NCBI GenBank assembly: GCA_947497945.1 | Contig: CANMIP010000027.1 | Coordinates: 31,616 to 95,615, forward strand | Source of the DNA: an uncultured Tropicimonas sp. | GTDB lineage: Bacteria; Pseudomonadota; Alphaproteobacteria; Rhodobacterales; Rhodobacteraceae | Direction of reading: 5' to 3' | DNA length: 64,000 nt | Shown here: positions 1 to 9,776 of the stretch, piece after piece | How positions within the stretch are numbered: the first letter of the stretch is position 1 | Layout: each line of letters opens with the position of its first letter | Notes under the pieces: generated by a model | Databases searched by the model: none | Told to the model about the DNA's origin: nothing | What the model saw: the letters and a program-made list of their open reading frames with translations, nothing else | Position numbers and translations under genes: made by a program

Positions 1-2
1 AG

Positions 3-701
3 GTGGCCGATCTCGACATGGAGACGCAGGGCCGCATCGTGCGGATGCTGGACGCGCTCTCCGACAGCGCTCCACGCGTCATGGCGACCTGCCAGGGCGA
101 CCTGATGCAGAAGATGGAAGCCGGCGCCTTCCGGCAGGATCTCTATTACCGGCTCGGCGGCGTGACGCTGAACGTGCCGAGCTTGCGCGAGCGGGTCGAC
201 GATATCCCGCTTCTGGCCGAGCATTTCCTTGCCCGCGCCGAGCGCGACGGCGCCGGGACGCGGCGGCTCTCGCCGGCGGCGATGGAACTCGTGCGCGCCT
301 ATTCCTGGCCGGGCAATGTACGCCAACTCGAGAACACCGTTCGGCGGCTGGTCATCACCTCCTCGGAGGAGGAGATCGGGCGCACGGATGTCGAGTTGGT
401 GCTGGGCAACCAGCCCGAGATCGAGCCGCTTGTCGGCGGCGGCGACGGCGAGAAGCTCTCGTCTTCGGTCGCCAAGCATCTGCGCCGCTATTTCGACCTG
501 CATGGTGGTGTGCTGCCGCCGCCGGGGCTCTACCAGCGAATCCTCAAGGAGGTGGAAATCCCGCTGATCGAGATCGCGCTGGACGCCACGGGCGGCAACC
601 AGGCCAAATGCGCGGACCTTCTTGGCATTAATCGCAATACCTTGCGCAAGAAGATCACCGATCTCGATATTCGCGTGACACGGCGCCGCAAATTGATGTA
701 A
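3..701 (+). CDS. ntrC: Nitrogen regulator NtrC, C-terminal part (cut by window start)
   Basis: Last 232 residues of NtrC, the response regulator that NtrB phosphorylates under nitrogen limitation; the receiver domain and most of the AAA+ core lie before the window. What remains shows the end of the AAA+ domain (WPGNVRQLE at about visible residues 102-110) and a Fis-type helix-turn-helix near the end ([19 protein letters not shown], about 199-217). In the related Rhodobacter capsulatus, NtrC is known to act with the housekeeping sigma factor; whether that holds here cannot be judged because the GAFTGA region is outside the window. It is followed 120 bp later by ntrY, the usual ntrBC-ntrYX order. 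The identity is firm, the start is not visible. Confidence 0.9.
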   Translation: MADLDMETQGRIVRMLDALSDSAPRVMATCQGDLMQKMEAGAFRQDLYYRLGGVTLNVPSLRERVDDIPLLAEHFLARAERDGAGTRRLSPAAMELVRAYSWPGNVRQLENTVRRLVITSSEEEIGRTDVELVLGNQPEIEPLVGGGDGEKLSSSVAKHLRRYFDLHGGVLPPPGLYQRILKEVEIPLIEIALDATGGNQAKCADLLGINRNTLRKKITDLDIRVTRRRKLM

Positions 702-820
702 AACCGCAACAGAGCCGTGGCAGCGGAGGCACGCCCTTCGGAAAGACCACGGGATATGGCGGTTCGCCGCCCGGATACCGCGACATCTGGGTGGCTTAAA
801 CATCACGGGGCGCGAGAGTC

Positions 821-3067
821 TTGGCAGGCGCTTTCTGGCGGTTGAATTGGGATGGGTTTTCCCGGCTGCGCAATGCGCGGCGGGTACAGACGGCTGGCAC
901 CTTCGCGCTGGTCGTGCTGGCGCCTGTCCTGGTCATCCTGACATTCCTGTTGCTCGGACCGCTGGCGCGAGGCGCGGGCTCTCCGGCGCTGCGCTTCGTG
1001 CTGATGATCGACCTGGTCTATGTGCTGGTGGTGGCGACGCTGGTGTTGCGCCGCATCATGGCGATGGTGGCGGCGCGGCGGGCGGATTCCGCGGGCTCGC
1101 GGCTGCATATGCGCCTGACGGCGGCCTTTGCGGTGATCGCGCTGATCCCGGCCATCCTTGTTGCCATCTTCGCGGGTCTGACGATCAATATCGGGCTTGA
1201 GGGCTGGTTCTCCGACCGGGTCCGAAATGTCGTCGGCGCCTCGCTGGCGGCGGCGGAGGCCTATGAAGAGGAGCACCGCCGGGACCTGGAGGCGGATGCC
1301 TTGGTGCTGGCGACCTATATCAACGTTGCCCGCTCGACCCGCTTCGCGCTGTCCGATGGCGAGGTGCGGCAGGTCCTCACGCAGGGCCAAAGCCAGGTCC
1401 AGAGGGGGCTGCGCGAGGCCTATGTCATCGATTCCGCCGGCGAGATCCGCGCACGCGGCGAGCGGTCCTACCTTTTCGATTTCGAACAGCCGAGCGCGGA
1501 GGCGATCGCCCAGGCGGAGGAGGGCGGCACCGTCATCATTCAGGACTGGGATGCCGACGAGTTTCGCGCCCTTATCAAGCTCAAGGCCTTTGGCGACCGC
1601 TATCTCTATGTCAGTCGCGATGTGGACGGCGACATCCTGGCACTGCTGGACGAGACACAGGAATCGATCCGCCTCTACAACCAGCTGGAAAACGAACGCG
1701 GGCGGATTCTGTTCGAGTTTTCGCTGCTCTATCTCGGCTTCGCGGTGATCCTCGTGCTGGCGGCGATCTGGATGGGGCTTTGGTATGCGGAACGGCTCTC
1801 GCGACCGATCGGGCGGCTCGCCGGGGCGGCGGAGAAGGTTGGGCAGGGCGATTTGTCGGTTCAGGTCGCCGAGCCCGACAGCGAAGACGAAATCACGACA
1901 TTGTCCCGTGTTTTCAACCAGATGACCCTGCAGCTCAAGGCGCAGCGGCAGGCGTTGCTGGAGACAAACGCCCAGATCGAGGCAAGACGGCGGCTGTTCG
2001 AGACGGTGCTGACCTCCATCACCGCCGGTGTAATCGGGCTCGATCCGGAAGGGCGCGTCGATTTCATGAACCCGGCGGCGGTGCGGCTACTGCAGCTGGA
2101 CGAGGATGCCGGGGACCATCACGACGCGCTTGCCAAGACGGTGCCGGAATTCGCCGGGCTGCTGGCGCGGCTGCGGGCGGATGAACGGTCGGTCACGCAG
2201 CAGGAAATCCGGATAACCCGCGATGGCCGCATGGAAAACCTGCTTGTCCGGCTGGCCGAACGGCGCTCGGAAGACGGGCGTCTTGAGGGCTATGTCGTGG
2301 CTTTCGACGATGTGACCGAGCTGGTCACGGCGCAACGCATGGCCGCCTGGGGCGATGTTGCGCGGCGGATCGCGCATGAGATCAAGAACCCGCTGACGCC
2401 GATCCAGCTCTCGGCAGAGCGGATCAAGCGGAAATTCGGCCGCAAGCTGGATCCCGAGGACAGCGAGTCACTCTCTTCAATGACGGACGTTATTGTGCGT
2501 CAAACCAATGACTTGCGGCGCATTGTGGACGAGTTTTCGAAATTCGCCCGGATGCCGGAACCGGACCGTCGCGATGCGGACCTGACGCAACTGGTGCAAT
2601 CTGCGGTGACCCTGCAGCGCCAGCAACTGGGCGAAACGCTGAGCTGGGACCTGCCCGAGACGCCGACCCCGGTGCTTGTAGACGAGACGATGATCGGCCA
2701 GGCGCTGACGAATATCATCAAGAATGGCGGTGAGGCCATTGAAAGCCTTGAGGAAAAAGGGGCTCCCGACGGGTTTGTGCCGGAGGTTCGGGTGAGTCTC
2801 GCCATGGTCGGATCGCAAGCCGTCATTCGGGTGGCCGACAATGGGATCGGGCTTCCGGAAGATCGCGGACGGCTCTTCGAGCCCTACGTGACGACGCGCG
2901 CGAAGGGGACGGGCCTTGGTCTGCCAATCGTCAAGAAGATCATCGAGGAACATGGTGGCACGCTGGAATTGCGAGACGCGCCGGTCTTCGAGGGGAATGA
3001 ACATCATGGGGCGCTGGCAGAGATCCTGCTGCCGCTCAGATCGGCTGTCGAAGCGGCGGCCGAGTAA
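821..3067 (+). CDS. ntrY: Membrane sensor histidine kinase NtrY
   Basis: Inner-membrane sensor kinase, 748 residues, partner of NtrX in nitrogen and redox-linked regulation. Hydrophobic segments occur near residues 25-55 and 95-120 and again near 300-325, with a periplasmic region between them. They are followed by a HAMP domain (about 325-380), a PAS domain and the kinase core. The phospho-accepting histidine is H519 in the motif IAHEIKNPLTP. The ATP-binding boxes NGIGLP and GTGLGLPI are intact. The start is TTG: the frame is closed by a stop at 797-799 and no ATG or GTG lies between, so TTG at 821 is the only usual codon available. The length fits the family. Confidence 0.93.
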   Translation: MAGAFWRLNWDGFSRLRNARRVQTAGTFALVVLAPVLVILTFLLLGPLARGAGSPALRFVLMIDLVYVLVVATLVLRRIMAMVAARRADSAGSRLHMRLTAAFAVIALIPAILVAIFAGLTINIGLEGWFSDRVRNVVGASLAAAEAYEEEHRRDLEADALVLATYINVARSTRFALSDGEVRQVLTQGQSQVQRGLREAYVIDSAGEIRARGERSYLFDFEQPSAEAIAQAEEGGTVIIQDWDADEFRALIKLKAFGDRYLYVSRDVDGDILALLDETQESIRLYNQLENERGRILFEFSLLYLGFAVILVLAAIWMGLWYAERLSRPIGRLAGAAEKVGQGDLSVQVAEPDSEDEITTLSRVFNQMTLQLKAQRQALLETNAQIEARRRLFETVLTSITAGVIGLDPEGRVDFMNPAAVRLLQLDEDAGDHHDALAKTVPEFAGLLARLRADERSVTQQEIRITRDGRMENLLVRLAERRSEDGRLEGYVVAFDDVTELVTAQRMAAWGDVARRIAHEIKNPLTPIQLSAERIKRKFGRKLDPEDSESLSSMTDVIVRQTNDLRRIVDEFSKFARMPEPDRRDADLTQLVQSAVTLQRQQLGETLSWDLPETPTPVLVDETMIGQALTNIIKNGGEAIESLEEKGAPDGFVPEVRVSLAMVGSQAVIRVADNGIGLPEDRGRLFEPYVTTRAKGTGLGLPIVKKIIEEHGGTLELRDAPVFEGNEHHGALAEILLPLRSAVEAAAE

Positions 3068-3091
3068 ATTTAGTTGAGGGAGATCAGGAAT

Positions 3092-4504
3092 ATGGGCGAC
3101 ATTCTTATCACCGACGACGAACGCGACATCCGCGAACTTGTGGGCGATATCCTGCGGGACGAGGGCTTCTCTGTCCGTCTCGCAGCCAATTCCGAGGAGT
3201 GCATGGACGCCATCGAGGACGAGCCTCCGGCGTTGATGATCCTGGATATCTGGCTGAAGGACAGCAAGATGGACGGGATCGACATCCTGAAATCGGTCAA
3301 GCGCGACAAGCCGGAAATCCCGATCGTGATCATTTCCGGCCATGGCAATATCGAGATCGCCGTCGCCGCGATCAAGCAGGGCGCCTATGACTTCATCGAA
3401 AAGCCTTTCAATATAGACCAGTTGCTGGTGGTGATCCGGCGTGCGATGGAGACATCCCGGTTGCGGCGGGAGAACACCGAACTGCGCCGCAAGGATACCA
3501 GCTCGGCCGATATGATCGGCTCAAGCGCGGCTTTCAAGGCACTGAAAAGCCACCTGGAAAAAGTCACGAAGTCCAATGGCCGGGTTATGCTGACCGGGCC
3601 GGCCGGTGCCGGCAAGGAGCTGGCGGCGCGCTATATTCACAGTGCGTCGAACCGGGCGGATGCGCCTTTCGTGACCGTGAATTCCGCCTCTATCGAGCCG
3701 GAGCGGATGGAAGAGGTCCTCTTCGGACGCGAGAGCTCCGAACGCGGCGTCGAGCCGGGCCTTCTGGAGGAGGCGCATGGGGGCGTGCTCTATTTCGACG
3801 AGATCGCCGATATGCCGCTGGGCACGCAGTCCAAGATCCTGCGGGTGCTGGTCGATCAACAGTTTCAACGGGTTGGCGGCGGCGACAAGATCCGCGTCGA
3901 TATCCGTGTCGTATCTTCGACAAATCGGGATCTGGAGACTGAGATCCAGGCCGGCAATTTCCGCGAGGAACTCTATCACCGCCTGAACGTGGTTCCGATC
4001 CGGGTGCCGGGTCTGGACGAGCGCCGCGAGGACATTCCGGAGCTGGCCGAGTATTTCATCGGCAGCTTCAATGAAAGCCAAGGCTTGCCGCTGCGCCGTT
4101 TGAGCGAGGAAGCGGTGGCGCTGCTGCAGACCATGCATCTTCCCGGCAATGTACGCCAACTGAAGAATGTCATAGAACGCGTTCTTATCCTTGGAGAATC
4201 CAACGAGGTGATCGGTGCACAGGAACTCGAAGGCGCCGAGCCCGGCGATGCCGAGGAAGGTCGTGTCGTCCTCTCCGGCGGGTTGGCAACGCTGCCGTTG
4301 CGGGAAGCGCGGGAGCTGTTCGAGCGCGAGTATCTCCTGACCCAGATCAACCGTTTCGGCGGCAATATCAGCCGTACGGCGACCTTTGTCGGGATGGAGC
4401 GTTCGGCGCTGCACCGCAAGCTCAAGTCGCTCGGCGTGGTGACCTCGTCCAAGGCCGGAACGCGCGTGGCGCATCTGGAAGAGAACTCGGAGGCCGCCGA
4501 ATAG
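3092..4504 (+). CDS. ntrX: Response regulator NtrX (AAA+ family, sigma-54-interaction loop missing)
   Basis: Cognate regulator of NtrY, 470 residues. The receiver domain has its phosphorylation site at D52 (LDIWLKDSKMDG). The AAA+ domain has Walker A GPAGAGKE and Walker B-like YFDEIADMP. A Fis-type helix-turn-helix lies at the C-terminus (NISRTATFVGMERSALHRK). The GAFTGA loop that contacts sigma-54 is absent; the matching stretch reads LFGRESSERGVEPG, so classical sigma-54 activation is unlikely. ATG 3092 is preferred because GGGAGATC lies just upstream; a TTG 18 bp earlier is in frame but has no such site. It follows ntrY by 24 bp, so the two are probably one operon. Confidence 0.92.
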   Translation: MGDILITDDERDIRELVGDILRDEGFSVRLAANSEECMDAIEDEPPALMILDIWLKDSKMDGIDILKSVKRDKPEIPIVIISGHGNIEIAVAAIKQGAYDFIEKPFNIDQLLVVIRRAMETSRLRRENTELRRKDTSSADMIGSSAAFKALKSHLEKVTKSNGRVMLTGPAGAGKELAARYIHSASNRADAPFVTVNSASIEPERMEEVLFGRESSERGVEPGLLEEAHGGVLYFDEIADMPLGTQSKILRVLVDQQFQRVGGGDKIRVDIRVVSSTNRDLETEIQAGNFREELYHRLNVVPIRVPGLDERREDIPELAEYFIGSFNESQGLPLRRLSEEAVALLQTMHLPGNVRQLKNVIERVLILGESNEVIGAQELEGAEPGDAEEGRVVLSGGLATLPLREARELFEREYLLTQINRFGGNISRTATFVGMERSALHRKLKSLGVVTSSKAGTRVAHLEENSEAAE

Positions 4505-4590
4505 GGGGGCGTTGACGCTCCTCGCGACCTCTGCCATGCCTGTCACACCCGGCGGATGGCCGGGTTTCGGCATTCCGGGATTAAGGCGCG

Positions 4591-5967
4591 ATGAAAGTCA
4601 TCATCTGTGGGGCGGGCCAGGTTGGCTGGCAGATCGCCCGGCATCTTGCCAGCGAACAGAACGACGTAACGGTGGTGGACAACAATCCGGAGCTTGTTCG
4701 GCGGGCGACGGATACGCTGGATGTGCAGGGTATCGCGGGCTTCGCGAGCTATCCTGATGTGCTCGATCGCGCCGGGGCGCGGGATGCCGACATGGTGATT
4801 GCGGCGACCTATTCCGACGAGGTCAACATGGTCACCTGCCAGGTGGCGCATTCGGTCTTCGGCGTGACCCGCAAGATCGCGCGGCTGCGGGCGCAATCCT
4901 ATCTCGAAGCGATCTATCGCGATCTCTACAAGCGCGATCACATGCCGATCGACGTGGTGATCAGCCCGGAGCGCGAGGTGGCCGAGGCCGCGTTGCAACG
5001 GATCTATGCGCCCTCGACCTTCGACACCGAGAGCTTCCTCGACGGTAAGGTCCGGCTCCTCGGCATCCAGCTCGACGAGGATTGCCCGGTGCTGGACACG
5101 CCGCTGCGGCAATTGACCGACCTTTTCTCGACCCTGCGCGCCGTGGTCGTGGGGGTGCGCCGCGAGGAGCGGCTTTTTGCGCCGGAAGCCGGCGACCAGC
5201 TTTTTGCAGGCGACCAGATCTATGTCACCGCCTATCGCGGCGATGTCGAACGGACGCTGAGCATCTTCGGCAAGCCCGGGCGAAAGCAGGAACGTGTGGT
5301 GATCGTCGGCGCGGGCAATGTCGGCCTGGCGGTGGCCAAGGCGCTGGAGAAGAGCGAGACGCGGATCCGCGCACGGGTCATCGAGCAGAACCGCGCGCGG
5401 GCGGAGCTTGCGGCGGACGCGCTGGAGCGCACCATCGTGCTCAATGGCGACGGCATGGATGCCGAGGTGCTGGCCGAGGCCAGCATCGACCGCGCCGATG
5501 CGGTGATCTGTGTCACCGATGACGACAAGGTCAATCTCCTGGCCGCGGTGCGCGCCAAAACAGCTGGCTGCAAGATGACCATCGCGCTGATCAACGACCC
5601 GACAATGGCCTCGCTGATGTCTCCGCTCGATATCGACGCCTATATCAACCCGCGCGCGACCACGGTCAGCTCGATCCTGCGCCATATCCGGCACGGGCGG
5701 GTGCGCGGCGTCTATTCGATCGGCGATGCCGAGGCGGAGATCATCGAGGCCCAGGTGCTCTCGACCTCACCGATCTCCGGCAAGGCGGTGCGCGAGATCG
5801 ATTTCCCGGAAGGGGCGCTGCTGGGGGCGATCCTGCGCGACGAGGAAGTGATCAAGCCCCAGGGCGGCACCCGGATCCACGAAGGTGACTACGTGGTCAT
5901 CTTTGCCATGGCAGCGGATGTGCCCGAGGTGGAGCGCCTGTTGCAGGTCTCCATCGACTTCTTCTAG
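4591..5967 (+). CDS. trkA: Trk potassium uptake regulatory subunit TrkA
   Basis: Cytoplasmic NAD(H)-binding subunit, 458 residues, that gates the TrkH potassium channel. It has the duplicated RCK layout: a first Rossmann domain beginning at residue 1 (IICGAGQVGWQIA) and a second near residue 233 (VVIVGAGNVGLAVAKAL), each followed by a TrkA-C domain, which is the usual full length for TrkA. It starts 86 bp after ntrX and is followed 14 bp later by trkH, so both Trk subunits are likely co-transcribed. Confidence 0.94.
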   Translation: MKVIICGAGQVGWQIARHLASEQNDVTVVDNNPELVRRATDTLDVQGIAGFASYPDVLDRAGARDADMVIAATYSDEVNMVTCQVAHSVFGVTRKIARLRAQSYLEAIYRDLYKRDHMPIDVVISPEREVAEAALQRIYAPSTFDTESFLDGKVRLLGIQLDEDCPVLDTPLRQLTDLFSTLRAVVVGVRREERLFAPEAGDQLFAGDQIYVTAYRGDVERTLSIFGKPGRKQERVVIVGAGNVGLAVAKALEKSETRIRARVIEQNRARAELAADALERTIVLNGDGMDAEVLAEASIDRADAVICVTDDDKVNLLAAVRAKTAGCKMTIALINDPTMASLMSPLDIDAYINPRATTVSSILRHIRHGRVRGVYSIGDAEAEIIEAQVLSTSPISGKAVREIDFPEGALLGAILRDEEVIKPQGGTRIHEGDYVVIFAMAADVPEVERLLQVSIDFF

Positions 5968-5981
5968 GGGCGCGCCGCGCG

Positions 5982-7502
5982 ATGTCCCGGCTTCTCGCCC
6001 TGCCGTTGATCGTCCTCATGATGGGGATGGGGGCCATCGCGATGATGGTTCCGGCGATCCACGCGATGCTGATCGAGGATTACCGGCTGTCGCATGTCTT
6101 CGGCCTGTCCTCGATGCTTTTCCTGTTCCTGACCGCGATCCTCGGCATCGCGCTCGGAAATCACCGCTCCCGAAGCCTCGCCCGCAGCCATCTCGCCGCG
6201 CTCGCCGCCGCCTATACGCTCCTGCCGCTGATGCTGGCCGTGCCCTTCCAGCAGGGCGTGCAGTCGACCTCTTTCACCAATGCCTGGTTCGAGATGGTCT
6301 CTGCTATCACCACCACCGGCGCGACGCTGTTCGAGCCCGGCCGGCTGCAGGACCCGCTGCATCTCTGGCGGGCGCTTGTCGGCTGGATGGGTGGTTTTCT
6401 TGCCTGGGTGGCGGCCTTTGCGCTGATGGCGCCGATGAATCTCGGCGGGTTCGAGGTGATCTCCTCCGAGCGGGTCGGCGCCGGGGTCCGGCCGGGACGG
6501 CGGCTCGGCAACATGGCCACGGGTGATCCGCGCGAGCGGCTTGTCCGGGTGACGCTGCAGTTGCTGCCGATCTATCTCAGCCTGACCCTGCTGCTGGCGA
6601 TGCTGCTCGTGCTGGTGAACGAAGAGCCCTTTGTCGCTGTCTGTCACGCGATGGCGACCATGGCGACCAGCGGCATCAGCCCGATCGGCGGGCTGGAGGG
6701 GGCGCAGTCCGGGATCGCGGGCGAGTTGATGATATTCCTCTTCCTGCCTTTCGCCGTCACCCGCCAGACCTTCGCCGGCACCTTCACGCCGCGTGGCGCC
6801 TCCAATCTCGCCCAGGACCCCGAGGCGCGGATTGCGTTGGTCGTGGTGCTGCTGGTGCCGAGCCTGCTCTTCCTGCGCCACTGGATCGGCGCCTATGAGG
6901 TCAACACCGTGGACTCGCTGCCCTCCGCGCTTCATGCGCTCTGGGGGTCGGTCTTCTCGGTGCTCTCCTTCCTGACCACAAACGGCTTCGTCAGCTCCGA
7001 ATGGGATGTTGCCTCGACCTGGTCTGGGCTGCAGACGCCGGGGCTGGTCCTGCTCGGGCTGGCGCTGGTCGGCGGCGGGGTGGCAACCACGGCCGGCGGG
7101 GTCAAGCTGCTGCGCGTCTTCGCGCTCTACCAGCACTCCGCGCGGGAAATGGAGCGGCTGGTCTATCCGTCCTCGGTCGGCGGTTCCGGCAGTGAGTTGC
7201 GGCACATGCGGCGGCAGGGGGCCTATGTGGCCTGGATTTTCTTCATGCTCTTCGCGCTTTCGATGGCGGCCATCGCCTCGGCGCTGGCGCTGACCGGCAT
7301 CGATTTCGACGAATCCCTGGTGATGACGATCGCGGCGCTCTCGACCACCGGGCCGGCCGCGCAGATCGTCCTGAACCATCCGCTGAGCTACATCATGCTC
7401 GACGATCCGGGGAAGTTCATCCTGATCCTGGCGATGGCCCTGGGGCGGCTGGAGACGCTGGCGCTGCTGGCGCTGTTCAATCCGCAGTTCTGGCGCCGGT
7501 AG
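5982..7502 (+). CDS. trkH: Trk-type potassium channel subunit TrkH
   Basis: Polytopic membrane protein of 506 residues forming the potassium-conducting pore. Four filter-like loops each carry the conserved glycine: SAITTTGAT, MATSGISPIGG, LTTNGF and LSTTGPA, separated by long hydrophobic helices, as in the Trk/Ktr superfamily. It lies directly after trkA, whose product controls it. The start ATG follows the trkA stop by 14 bp. I see no disruption of any pore motif. Confidence 0.92.
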   Translation: MSRLLALPLIVLMMGMGAIAMMVPAIHAMLIEDYRLSHVFGLSSMLFLFLTAILGIALGNHRSRSLARSHLAALAAAYTLLPLMLAVPFQQGVQSTSFTNAWFEMVSAITTTGATLFEPGRLQDPLHLWRALVGWMGGFLAWVAAFALMAPMNLGGFEVISSERVGAGVRPGRRLGNMATGDPRERLVRVTLQLLPIYLSLTLLLAMLLVLVNEEPFVAVCHAMATMATSGISPIGGLEGAQSGIAGELMIFLFLPFAVTRQTFAGTFTPRGASNLAQDPEARIALVVVLLVPSLLFLRHWIGAYEVNTVDSLPSALHALWGSVFSVLSFLTTNGFVSSEWDVASTWSGLQTPGLVLLGLALVGGGVATTAGGVKLLRVFALYQHSAREMERLVYPSSVGGSGSELRHMRRQGAYVAWIFFMLFALSMAAIASALALTGIDFDESLVMTIAALSTTGPAAQIVLNHPLSYIMLDDPGKFILILAMALGRLETLALLALFNPQFWRR

Positions 7503-7722
7503 CGCGACGGCTATCAAATATCGGAATATGTGAGGCGGTCCGGCGCATCGATTTTGCCGTAATGTGCTGAAAATCGGTTAAAAAGGACGCAACTCACGAT
7601 TGTGTGGCGCTTCTGGGCTGGAATCTGCTCCGAACACATATCATAGTGGCCACGACGGGTGGGTGGCTGCCCGCAAATGAGAGACAGCGATCCGCTAACT
7701 ATAACAAAACAAGGCAAGAATA

Positions 7723-7956
7723 ATGGCTGCAGATAAGCAGAACTTGCAGGATGCATTCCTTAATCACGTTCGCAAGACCAAGGTCCCGGTGACGATTTTC
7801 CTGATCAACGGGGTCAAGTTGCAGGGTGTTATCACCTGGTTCGACAATTTCTGTGTGCTTTTGCGCCGCGACGGACAGTCGCAGCTCGTCTACAAGCACG
7901 CGATCTCGACCATCATGCCGGCCCAGCCGATCAACCTGTATGAGGGCGAAGACTGA
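7723..7956 (+). CDS. hfq: RNA chaperone Hfq
   Basis: 77-residue Sm-fold protein that forms hexamers and helps small RNAs pair with mRNA targets. Sm1 covers about residues 20-50 ([15 protein letters not shown]) and the Sm2 signature YKHAIST is present near residues 55-61; the protein lacks the long C-terminal tail of enterobacterial Hfq, which is normal in alphaproteobacteria. About 220 bp of non-coding DNA separate it from trkH, leaving room for its own promoter. AAGGCAAGAATA precedes the ATG. The stop codon overlaps a potential CTG start for hflX. Confidence 0.96.
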   Translation: MAADKQNLQDAFLNHVRKTKVPVTIFLINGVKLQGVITWFDNFCVLLRRDGQSQLVYKHAISTIMPAQPINLYEGED

Positions 7957-8009
7957 CCCGGCCTGACCATGACACCGAAGATCCCGCCGGCCCGTCCGAG
8001 CGGGCTTTT

Positions 8010-9248
8010 GTGCTGCATCCCGATATCACGTCCAATCCCGAGCGTCGCGATGCGAAGGCCCGGCTGGAAGAAGCTGTCGCGCTCGCAGCCGCGCTGCCCG
8101 GTCTGGAGATCGTGGGCAGTGATGTCGTTGGCTTGCGCGCACCGCAGCCGGGCACGCTGTTCGGCTCCGGCAAGCTCGAGGAGCTGAAGGCCCGGATCAA
8201 GGCCGAGGATGTCGGGCTGGTGCTGGTCGACGGGCCGGTGACGCCGGTGCAGCAGCGCAATCTCGAGAAGGAGTGGGGCGTCAAGCTCCTCGACCGGACC
8301 GGGCTGATCCTGGAGATCTTCGCCGATCGCGCGGCGACGCGCGAGGGCGTGTTGCAGGTCGAACTGGCGGCGCTGTCCTATCAGCGCACGCGGCTGGTCC
8401 GCGCCTGGACGCACCTTGAGCGGCAGCGGGGCGGGCTCGGTTTCGTCGGCGGCCCCGGCGAGACCCAGATCGAGGCCGACCGTCGCGCCATTGACGACGC
8501 GATCATCCGCATCCGCCGGCAACTGGAGAAGGTCGTGAAGACCCGGGCGCTGCACCGCGCCTCGCGCGCCAAGGTGCCGTTCCCGGTGGTTGCCCTTGTC
8601 GGCTACACCAATGCGGGGAAATCCACGCTGTTCAACCGGCTGACCGGCGCCGATGTCCTCGCCAAGGACATGCTCTTCGCCACGCTGGACCCGACCATGC
8701 GCGGCGTGACCCTGACCACTGGCCAGAAGGTGATCCTGTCGGACACGGTGGGTTTCATCTCGGACCTGCCGCACCAGCTTGTCGCCGCCTTTCGGGCGAC
8801 GCTGGAAGAGGTGCTGTCGGCGGATCTGGTCTTGCATGTGCGCGACATCTCGCATGGTGAGACCGAGGAACAGGCGGAGGATGTCGAGGCGATCCTGCAT
8901 GAGTTGGGCGTGGCCGACGAGACGCCGCGGCTTGAGGTCTGGAACAAGATTGACCTTGTCCCGGACACTGCGCGCGAGTCGCTCGAGGTGCTGGCCGCGC
9001 GGCGCGAGGATGTGATGACGCTCTCGGCCTGGACCGGCGAGGGGATGGATCATCTGGTCGAGAGGGTGACCGAAGCGCTGGACGGCGCGCGCAGCGACGC
9101 GACGCTGGAGCTTGGCTTCGCCGAGGGGCGGCGGCATGCGTGGTTGCATGAGCAGCGTGTGGTGACCGGGGAACGGCAGACGGAGACCGGCTGGGAGCTG
9201 GAAGTGCGCTGGACGCCGACGCAGGAACGACGCTACCGGGATCTGTGA
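8010..9248 (+). CDS. hflX: Ribosome-associated GTPase HflX
   Basis: GTP-binding protein of the Obg-HflX superfamily that binds the large ribosomal subunit and rescues or splits stalled ribosomes. The N-terminal HflX domain is followed by the G domain with G1 GYTNAGKST, G3 DTVGF and a G4-like NKID. The given start is GTG 8010 (412 residues). However, the frame stays open upstream to a stop at 7941, and the codons just before the GTG encode ERAF, which joins the VLHPDI stretch to give the family-typical RAxVLHP block. The only other candidate initiator is CTG 7953, which would overlap the hfq stop as CTGA. The real protein may therefore be 431 residues. Confidence 0.92.
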   Translation: MLHPDITSNPERRDAKARLEEAVALAAALPGLEIVGSDVVGLRAPQPGTLFGSGKLEELKARIKAEDVGLVLVDGPVTPVQQRNLEKEWGVKLLDRTGLILEIFADRAATREGVLQVELAALSYQRTRLVRAWTHLERQRGGLGFVGGPGETQIEADRRAIDDAIIRIRRQLEKVVKTRALHRASRAKVPFPVVALVGYTNAGKSTLFNRLTGADVLAKDMLFATLDPTMRGVTLTTGQKVILSDTVGFISDLPHQLVAAFRATLEEVLSADLVLHVRDISHGETEEQAEDVEAILHELGVADETPRLEVWNKIDLVPDTARESLEVLAARREDVMTLSAWTGEGMDHLVERVTEALDGARSDATLELGFAEGRRHAWLHEQRVVTGERQTETGWELEVRWTPTQERRYRDL

Positions 9249-9320
9249 CCTCGGCGCGCTCCGGGCATGTCGCCGGCTTTGAATGTCTCTGACATCACAC
9301 CAGGAGATCGAGAGAGGGAG

Positions 9321-9716
9321 ATGGACGTGGAGACTGCCGTCAGAATTCCTGAAGGATATCAGTCAATCACGCCCTATTTTACGGTCATCGACGCAGACCG
9401 GCTGATCGATTTCCTGACCGCGGCCTTCGATGCCACCGTGATCAAAGACAGCAGATACGCCGACAATCGCGTCCAGCACGCCCGTTTGCGCATCGGCAGC
9501 TCGATCATCATGTTGAACGAAGCCACGGATGACTACCCGCCCAACAGGTCCCAGATGCACCTCTATGTGGGCGATGCTGACGGGATCTACGAAACGGCGC
9601 TGAAATTGGGCGCGGTCTCGCTGATGGAACCGAATGATCGGCCGCATGGTGACCGGATGGCGGGTTTCACGGACCCGTGCGGCAATATCTGGTGGATCGC
9701 CACAGCTCGCTCATAG
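9321..9716 (+). CDS. VOC (glyoxalase/bleomycin-resistance fold) protein, PhnB-like
   Basis: Small protein of 131 residues with the vicinal-oxygen-chelate fold: it opens with the PYFTVIDADRLIDFLTAAF block and ends with FTDPCGNIWWIA, the usual last strand of the domain. The family includes glyoxalases, dioxygenases and antibiotic-binding proteins, and the substrate here cannot be told from sequence. The ATG at 9321 is preferred over ATG 9267 because a GAGAGAGGGAG stretch precedes it and because similarity to the fold starts after it. It follows hflX by 72 bp and points toward the oppositely oriented GlxA-type regulator. Confidence 0.8.
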   Translation: MDVETAVRIPEGYQSITPYFTVIDADRLIDFLTAAFDATVIKDSRYADNRVQHARLRIGSSIIMLNEATDDYPPNRSQMHLYVGDADGIYETALKLGAVSLMEPNDRPHGDRMAGFTDPCGNIWWIATARS

Positions 9717-9776
9717 GATGAACGCAAGCGCGGCCGGCCGTTGTCTTGCGGTCACGGCGTCCCGGTGCGGCCGATT

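Noticed and set aside
5964..7517. A 517-codon open frame antisense to trkH
   Set aside because: It is rich in R, Q, H, D and G as expected from the complement of GC-rich coding DNA, has no family resemblance, and trkH on the other strand is unmistakable.
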